Below are positions 61,201-64,000 of a stretch of DNA of 64,000 bases, in pieces. The translations under genes and the position numbers were made by a program. The notes under the pieces are model-generated. The model had not been told where the DNA came from. It did no database searches and saw nothing but the letters and a program-made list of their open reading frames with translations. Source of the DNA: Lytechinus variegatus (Eukaryota; Echinodermata; Echinoidea; Temnopleuroida; Toxopneustidae); contig NC_054747.1 of the NCBI RefSeq assembly GCF_018143015.1, forward strand, positions 34,191,733-34,255,732. Reading direction: 5' to 3'. How positions within the stretch are numbered: the stretch's first letter is position 1; each line of letters begins with the position of its first letter.

Positions 61201-62550
61201 ATCACATTTTACTTACTTTTTTGGAGACTTCTGCTTGCAAACTGATGAATTCTTGATGCTTGTCGAGAAGGTCGGATTTTCTCAGAGCGGACGCAAAAGG
61301 TAACAAAATTTGCCAATGTTTTGCCAACATTTTCATTAATAGAGACCTTACCTTAAAGAAAATTACTATACCGGTACTGAGTGATTTTAAGTCGCTCTTT
61401 CTGTTGCCATTTGTTGGTGATATCAGGTTTTCAAAATATTCATTAGATATTGAGCGTTGAGGTAATCGCCCGTGCGCAAAATTAGGTAACGTGCAAAATA
61501 AGGTCACACTACCATACTTGTAATCATCTTCTATTTTGTTCTTTATATTTCCAAACATTTTGTGCTAAAATAACAATTTATGAAACTTGGCTTGTAAATT
61601 TTTCCAAATGACTTTCTAAAATTGATCGTTCGGACACACAACAACTAGGCCGACTCATTTGACGAATCAGGGACAACTCGGACCACGGGACATCTCGGAC
61701 CGCGGGCCGAGTTGTCCCACCCAGTACGAGATTTTTTTTCTCACAAATTTGTTCGCTTCTTGCGACCAGAGAAAAAGGTGAAAAACTTGATCAAAATCGT
61801 GCAGATACACCAAATTTTATCCTTGTGATGAGAAAATGGAGGTAATGGAATACAACAAAGTCCATCTTCTGCGATAAAAGTGGTACTTTGAGGAGAAATG
61901 ATCACAAAATCAAGTCAGTTATTGAGCGGGGCCGAGCACCGACACAGTTAATACACGCTCGCCTATGGGAATCGTGAGCTGTCGAAAAACGCCTAAAATT
62001 ACACTTTTTTTTTTATTTCAGCGAAAAAAAAGTAATAGAAAGTGAAGAACATTACCATCAGACCATATCTCTAAAAAATCTTTACAAGAAATTTCGAAAT
62101 GACGGAAAAATAGACGCAAACTTGTGGAAAAAAATCTCGTACTGGGTGGGACAACTCGGCCCGCGGTCCGAGATGTCCCGTGTTCCGAGTTGTCCCGTCC
62201 CCCATTTGACTGGGTCTGGGGATATTTTTTAAATTGTTAGTAGGGCCTATGTTACTTTTTCAATTTTTGTTTTAATAATTGTTTAGGCCTAAGTTGTTAG
62301 CACTTTTTCAATTTTTGTTTTAATAAATGTTCTGTCTTTGCATGATAAATATTAGATATTTTACAATGAATGTGACTGTTGACAGTCTTTTGACGTTGTG
62401 TGAATTTCAAATTGTTATTTTCAAATGTCAAACAACTGCTCTGAGTCTGAGATTGTGAAAAACATTAATGAATTGTCTGATTGTCTTACCCAGTTCATCG
62501 ACCTTCCTGAGAAATTCCTGAAGTTCTTCGTTTTCAGATGAATTCTCCAT
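46149..62550 (-). CDS. TTC12: TTC12 orthologue (TPR-armadillo dynein-arm assembly factor)
   Basis: Cytoplasmic protein needed to assemble axonemal dynein arms; human TTC12 loss causes primary ciliary dyskinesia. Eighteen exons on the minus strand: 62550-62490, 61280-61217, 60052-59910, 59309-59273, 58816-58617, 57947-57755, 57059-56871, 56161-56095, 54950-54853, 54528-54360, 53519-53427, 53041-52979, 52279-52150, 49687-49529, 48705-48604, 48250-48145, 47104-46885, 46221-46149. Together about 720 codons (human about 705). From exon 3 on, all phases join in frame. Diagnostic blocks are [76 protein letters not shown] and [13 protein letters not shown], each matching vertebrate TTC12. Three TPRs come first, armadillo-like repeats after. 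Exon 2 does not fit the phases (see its entry). Confidence 0.93.
46885..47104 (-). CDS. TTC12: TTC12 exon 17
   Basis: 220 bp: [40 protein letters not shown] and [14 protein letters not shown]. Last armadillo-like repeats. The pattern matches human LLSSEDEVLVGNAALCLGNC in helix and length. Confidence 0.93.
48145..48250 (-). CDS. TTC12: TTC12 exon 16
   Basis: 106 bp: [20 protein letters not shown], then [11 protein letters not shown]. Acceptor TTTTCCAG, donor ATCCAG|GTGAG. Confidence 0.92.
48604..48705 (-). CDS. TTC12: TTC12 exon 15
   Basis: 102 bp: [20 protein letters not shown], then [11 protein letters not shown] (human TRAAGVLSRTL). Donor CTTCAG|GTATAG. Confidence 0.92.
48831..48924. mobile_element. 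Small hAT-like MITE
   Basis: Foldback with CAGTGTTGTAGT at the left and ACTACAACACTG at the right, GCCTTGGCCTT pairs inside, about 94 bp. The imperfect flanks GCATAGAA / GCATTTAA could be an 8-bp duplication. It is in a TTC12 intron. Confidence 0.7.
49382..49402 (+). repeat. Poly-G tract
   Basis: An uninterrupted G-run of a little over 20 bases in the intron between TTC12 exons 14 and 15. It is likely a weak spot for sequencing and a possible quadruplex. Confidence 0.9.
49529..49687 (-). CDS. TTC12: TTC12 exon 14
   Basis: 159 bp: [20 protein letters not shown] and [18 protein letters not shown]. Acceptor ATACCAAG is chosen because the two nearer AGs bring in a stop or break phase. Confidence 0.92.
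49928..51700. mobile_element. Outer foldback element, CACTGCAAAAACG ends, holding a nested element
   Basis: The left end CACTGCAAAAACGTTGGTGTT and right end (complement CACTGCAAAAACACAGATGTT) are inverted repeats. The interior has CCAGCCTGGTGTC and its complement, GTGTTGAAACACACC, and similar palindromic phrases. It is interrupted at a TTAA (50174) by a dimeric element. It lies in the TTC12 intron between exons 13 and 14. Confidence 0.8.
50178..51672 (+). mobile_element. Tandem dimer of a TTAA-targeting element
   Basis: Two similar units, 50178-50905 and 50911-51672, head to tail. Outer ends CCCTATCTAGGCCGGG and its complement, each next to TTAA (50174-50177, 51673-51676). The junction between units reads like the two ends flanking a TTAA (ATAGATTTAATCCCTCTC). 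Shared subterminal blocks are GTCGACCGCGCGATCGCGC, TGCGTAATTAGTATGCGAAA and TCTGACATGCACTTAC. It is non-coding. A TTAA target fits piggyBac or Kolobok relatives. Confidence 0.85.
52150..52279 (-). CDS. TTC12: TTC12 exon 13
   Basis: 130 bp: [20 protein letters not shown], then [17 protein letters not shown]. Two acceptors lie 8 bases apart (ending 52288 and 52280). The upstream one joins TG to A, a stop; the downstream one gives TGT and is used here. Confidence 0.88.
52979..53041 (-). CDS. TTC12: TTC12 exon 12
   Basis: 63 bp: [20 protein letters not shown]. It ends with two bases TG of a split codon, which decides the acceptor of exon 13. Confidence 0.9.
53427..53519 (-). CDS. TTC12: TTC12 exon 11
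   Basis: 93 bp: [20 protein letters not shown], then [10 protein letters not shown] (human GLFTDLALEE). Donor ACAA|GTAAGA. Confidence 0.92.
54360..54528 (-). CDS. TTC12: TTC12 exon 10
   Basis: 169 bp: [20 protein letters not shown], then [20 protein letters not shown] (human IRQQSFALLLHLAQTESGR). Armadillo-like helices. Donor GCTAG|GTAGGT. Confidence 0.94.
54853..54950 (-). CDS. TTC12: TTC12 exon 9
   Basis: 98 bp: [20 protein letters not shown] and [12 protein letters not shown]. Acceptor ATTTTCAG, donor AAATG|GTAAGC. Confidence 0.92.
55013..55450. mobile_element. Inverted-repeat element enclosing a tRNA-like segment
   Basis: The left edge GGCGCCATGTGTGACTGGGA and right edge (complement TGGCCCCGTGACTGGGA) are imperfect inverted repeats. 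On the minus strand near 55375-55300 a tRNA-like stretch occurs (GGCTCAGTCGGTAAAGTG as box A, GGTTCGAGTCC as box B). The acceptor stem does not pair, so it is not a working tRNA gene. Confidence 0.65.
55560..55866 (-). mobile_element. tRNA-headed SINE, full-length copy
   Basis: Minus strand: head GTGGCCCAGTGGATTAGTCT with box B GGGTTCGAATCC, body TTCCTTCAGCAAGAAATTTA, CTCAGCTGAGGTGAGGTGAA and GAGCTAAAGCCGGTGTAATA, tail TCTAGATAGATGGCGCTATA then AAATGCCTATTATT. About 300 bp. Fragments of the same family are at 12186, 45340 and 57205. Confidence 0.88.
56095..56161 (-). CDS. TTC12: TTC12 exon 8
   Basis: 67 bp: [20 protein letters not shown], matching human TLFRMHNGFSIISDNE. Donor CAAAG|GTAATT. 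Confidence 0.92.
56544..56716. mobile_element. MITE with GTTTCATAAAGCTGTTCG inverted ends, copy 2
   Basis: Same design as 31344-31514, including TGGTATATTCATTGG in the loop and GAAAGGATCACCAGTC in the right arm. It is in the TTC12 intron between exons 7 and 8. A further partial end (GGGCATTACATAAAGC) follows at 56720. Confidence 0.85.
56871..57059 (-). CDS. TTC12: TTC12 exon 7
   Basis: 189 bp: helix [20 protein letters not shown], then [17 protein letters not shown] (human PLFYAGGIEILTEMIN). Start of the armadillo-type part. Acceptor GTTATAG, donor GGATG|GTAGGT. Confidence 0.93.
57205..57335 (-). mobile_element. SINE fragment
   Basis: Minus-strand middle part of the SINE family (ACCCAGGTGAGATAAATGGG, CCTGGCAGGAATTAATTCTT, then AGGCTGACAGGCTGAAGCAA). 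Head and tail are lost. Confidence 0.7.
57572..57707 (-). pseudogene. Decayed duplicate of TTC12 TPR exon 6 in the next intron
   Basis: Same strand as the gene. It reads [20 protein letters not shown], then [15 protein letters not shown], against [20 protein letters not shown] and [15 protein letters not shown] in exon 6. Relative to the parent it lacks nine residues (GQLKYEEAV) by an in-frame 27-base deletion, and the donor GT has become GC (GGACA|GC). The acceptor side is GC-rich and weak. It is probably a dead tandem exon copy; an alternative exon with a GC donor is less likely. Confidence 0.85.
57755..57947 (-). CDS. TTC12: TTC12 exon 6 (TPR 2-3)
   Basis: 193 bp: [19 protein letters not shown], then [20 protein letters not shown] and [16 protein letters not shown]. 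Donor GGACA|GTAAGT. A decayed copy of most of this exon lies 48 bp further on (57707-57572). Confidence 0.95.
58617..58816 (-). CDS. TTC12: TTC12 exon 5 (TPR 1)
   Basis: 200 bp. A charged helix ([18 protein letters not shown]) leads into the first [23 protein letters not shown], then VLYTNRAQ. Donor GCTCAG|GTAATC. Confidence 0.95.
59273..59309 (-). CDS. TTC12: TTC12 exon 4
   Basis: 37-bp micro-exon reading [12 protein letters not shown] plus one base. Acceptor TTCTGTAG, donor CAGG|GTAAGT. It is accepted because it alone joins exons 3 and 5 in frame. Confidence 0.8.
59614..59885. mobile_element. MITE with GGGCCCGTCTCAAAAAG ends
   Basis: The left arm GGGCCCGTCTCAAAAAGAGT, then CGATCAGATCAATTGTAAC, is the diverged complement of the right arm (CGATTGATTGGATCAATTGT, TACTCTTTGTAAGACGGGG). 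It is in the TTC12 intron between exons 3 and 4. The end style resembles 10586-10730. Confidence 0.8.
59910..60052 (-). CDS. TTC12: TTC12 exon 3
   Basis: 143 bp, acceptor TTTGCAG, donor CATCAG|GTAAAG. It reads [19 protein letters not shown] and then [16 protein letters not shown], a low-complexity polar linker comparable to the human stretch NKTMISPPQT. Confidence 0.85.
61217..61280 (-). CDS. TTC12: TTC12 exon 2 candidate (phase unresolved)
   Basis: 64 bp between CGCTCTGAG and AAAAAA|GTAAGT. One frame reads [20 protein letters not shown], which resembles the human coiled stretch after residue 25. But 64 is not a multiple of 3 and neither joins exon 1 nor exon 3 in that frame. Either one or two short exons between 60.1 and 62.4 kb are missed, or this is not a coding exon. 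Confidence 0.45.
61664..62202. mobile_element. Foldback MITE with 8-bp target duplication
   Basis: CATTTGAC flanks both sides (61656-61663, 62203-62210). Each end has about 65 bp of inverted repeat (GGGACATCTCGGACCGCGG and GGGACAACTCGG; CCCAGTACGAGA). The loop (about 61740-62130) is unique and AT-rich. It is in TTC12 intron 1. Confidence 0.88.
62490..62550 (-). CDS. TTC12: TTC12 exon 1 (start codon)
   Basis: ATG at 62550; reads [20 protein letters not shown], alignable with the human N-terminus (FQNFLKNVDKVD). Donor CTGG|GTAAGA, leaving one base of the next codon. Confidence 0.88.
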
Positions 62551-63113
62551 TTTTGTAACTCATTACTTCCCACGACCTGTTGTTGTTCGTTGTGGGTCGT
62601 TTCCAAGTACACCCAAATGATCTACCTTTTTTTACTCACACAGTTCAGCTCACTACTAACACTAACAGGTTATACCTGGTACCGGTATATTGAGATTTAG
62701 CTCCCATGGAATTCGAACTGCTTTTTCAAGGATTTGTGATTTCCCAATTAAACATGTGTGAATGAGAATTGCATGCGTTGCAATTACAGACGGCCTCACT
62801 TATACGATCACGAAAAAGTAATTTAGTTTTATTTCCAGACTCAAGTTTCTCAACAACGGAAGATTATGCTGCAATAAAATAATTGAATTGAATTTTTATT
62901 CACTAAATAGAAAAATATAATATTTTGAATCACATTTTTGAAAAATATAATTCGCTTGATATGTTTCTAAGTAATGTATTTTATCTCAGTTTAATAAAGA
63001 GACTGGAATTAAAGGTTGTGTAATCGATCTTTCGATCGATATGCGCTAAATTTGAAAACACAACATTCGAGTTTAACGTTTGCTTCGACTGCGCTGCTGG
63101 GTCGAATTAAAAA
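62551..63113. promoter_or_regulatory. Shared upstream region of two divergent genes
   Basis: 563 bp separate the TTC12 start codon and the start codon at 63114 on the opposite strand. The region has no repeat that I recognise, and a short palindrome CGATCTTTCGATCGAT near 63025. It must contain both promoters. No TATA box is clear. Confidence 0.6.
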
Positions 63114-63251
63114 ATGAATTCTAGACCGAAAAATAGTAAATTTCACCGCCAAACACAGCGGATCCTTGACAGACGACCGAATGAAATTGTTCCAGTTGGT
63201 GCTTGGGTTGAGCATTGTCCACAAAATGATAATGACGCATTCCCAGCCGTG
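63114..63251 (+). CDS. First coding exon of an unrecognised divergent gene
   Basis: 46 codons from ATG at 63114: MNSRPKNSKFHRQTQRILD, then NEIVPVGAWVEHCPQNDNDA, ending FPAV at a strong donor GTG|GTAAGT (phase 0). It is basic and polar at the start, with no signal peptide. I do not recognise the family. The rest of the gene is not identifiable in the remaining 750 bp. The coding call rests on the donor, the position head-to-head with TTC12 and the residue mix. Confidence 0.6.
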
Positions 63252-63639
63252 GTAAGTTTGCATTTTTTGCGATGTTCCAGGTATAAACGGTACCGTACGG
63301 TACACGAGCTCCATCGGCATCGCACGGGGTCTGGTCGGGCCGGCCGCCGGGATGACTGGCGAGCCATGGCTGTGTTGGAAATGGGCCTTGGCCGGGGCTC
63401 GAGCAGATCCCATGTTTGAGTTGATTGATGTTTGGAACTTTGTCGGCATTATCGTGATATTAGGAACCACCGTTCACTTCATACAGCAGCGCTTTATTCA
63501 TTCAGTCACATCATGCACGGTTCCCCATTTCCACCTCCATTCACTTTGTCACAAATGCGCGTACACAAATCTACGAGTGGTTCCCAAACAAAGGCCAAAA
63601 CCACGATTTGGCCACTTTGTCTTTGGTTATTGACAGCAG

Positions 63640-63760
63640 GGCTCCACACTAATCCTTTTTTTCTACTGGTCCAACCTATTCATGTCGGACCAGTAGATAC
63701 CCAGTTTTTCAAATTTTTACTGGTCCGAACCTAAATCTACTGGTCCCCCAAAATAAAGAA
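63640..63760 (-). repeat. CTGGTCC-rich short repeat
   Basis: The phrases CTACTGGTCC, GGACCAGTAGAT, TACTGGTCCGAACC and TACTGGTCCCCC recur in both orientations over 120 bp, possibly a MITE end. Confidence 0.55.
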
Positions 63761-63819
63761 AACATTAAGAATAGGCGCAAGTTTATTTTTCTAGCCTTTC
63801 GTTACCCCCCCCCCCCAAA

Positions 63820-64000
63820 AAAAAATGAAGGAAATGAAGGACAAAAAGAAAGCAAGACAGAAATGAAGAAAGAAAGAAAGAATAAAAGAAAGGAAGAAAA
63901 AAGGTAAAGAAAGGATAGATGTGAAGGAAGAAAAAAAAGAAAGAACTAAAGAAGGAAAGGAAGGAATAAAGAAGAAACAAATATGAGAAAGAAAGAAAAA
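63820..64000 (+). repeat. Purine-rich (GAAA)n tract
   Basis: AAGGAAG/GAAAGAAA simple sequence to the window edge. It follows a C-run near 63805. It has no coding meaning. Confidence 0.9.

Noticed and set aside
62551-62900. RFX X-box upstream of TTC12
   Set aside because: GTTTCCAAGTACAC near 62610 resembles half of an X-box, but the second half does not fit. Not strong enough to claim.
63009-63470. 153-codon minus-strand frame
   Set aside because: Mostly antisense to the divergent first exon, with no signal of its own and a GC-rich shadow. The plus-strand exon has a start and a strong donor.

Overview
The window looks like invertebrate animal DNA, most probably from an echinoderm such as a sea urchin. 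It has split genes with GT-AG introns, strongly diverged single-copy animal genes, and very dense repeats: foldback MITEs, a tRNA-headed SINE, CR1/L2-type LINE pieces and one Ty3/Gypsy relic. The echinoderm call rests on remembered repeat style and on the two gene families. It is an inference, not a proof.

Left half (1-36.5 kb): a small cluster of three UDP-glucuronosyltransferase-like (UGT) genes with the same exon plan (about 987 + 166 + 220 + 277 coding bases). Copy A is on the plus strand and only its last three exons (567-4055) lie inside the window. Copy B is on the minus strand (20114-15455), tail-to-tail with A. Copy C is on the minus strand (35968-27619). C is open throughout and predicts 549 residues. 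B carries one extra base in exon 1 relative to C. The introns contain microsatellites at matching places in all three copies, plus copy-specific insertions; a decayed Ty3/Gypsy element sits in intron 1 of C. About 460 bp upstream of the start codon, B and C share a block with a forkhead-like motif directly beside an HNF4-like DR1 motif.

Middle (36.5-46 kb): repeats only. A CR1/L2-type LINE fragment is interrupted three times, by a TTCG-rich foldback element with a 9-bp duplication, by a hAT-like element with an 8-bp duplication, and by a TTAA-type foldback that itself holds a 7SL-like segment. Further right are a Tc1-type foldback (41 kb) and a terminal-repeat element full of tandem DR1 motifs (43.4-44.5 kb). 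Two relatives of that element lie at 9.2-10.2 and 11.1-12.2 kb.

Right half (46.1-62.6 kb): one gene on the minus strand, the orthologue of TTC12 (TPR then armadillo repeats; a dynein-arm assembly factor in cilia). Eighteen coding exons can be placed. Their order, phases and sequence match vertebrate TTC12, except for an unresolved stretch between exons 1 and 3. Its introns hold several MITEs, SINEs, a dimeric TTAA element nested inside another foldback element, and a decayed copy of a TPR exon. About 560 bp upstream, a divergent gene of unknown function starts on the plus strand (first exon 63114-63251) and runs off the window.

The three UGT copies would act in conjugation of lipophilic compounds in the ER membrane. 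TTC12 is unrelated to them functionally. I see no new multi-gene system. The most interesting signals are the DR1-bearing repeats, the conserved UGT promoter motif pair, the nested and dimeric transposons, the 7SL-like insert, and the duplicated TPR exon.
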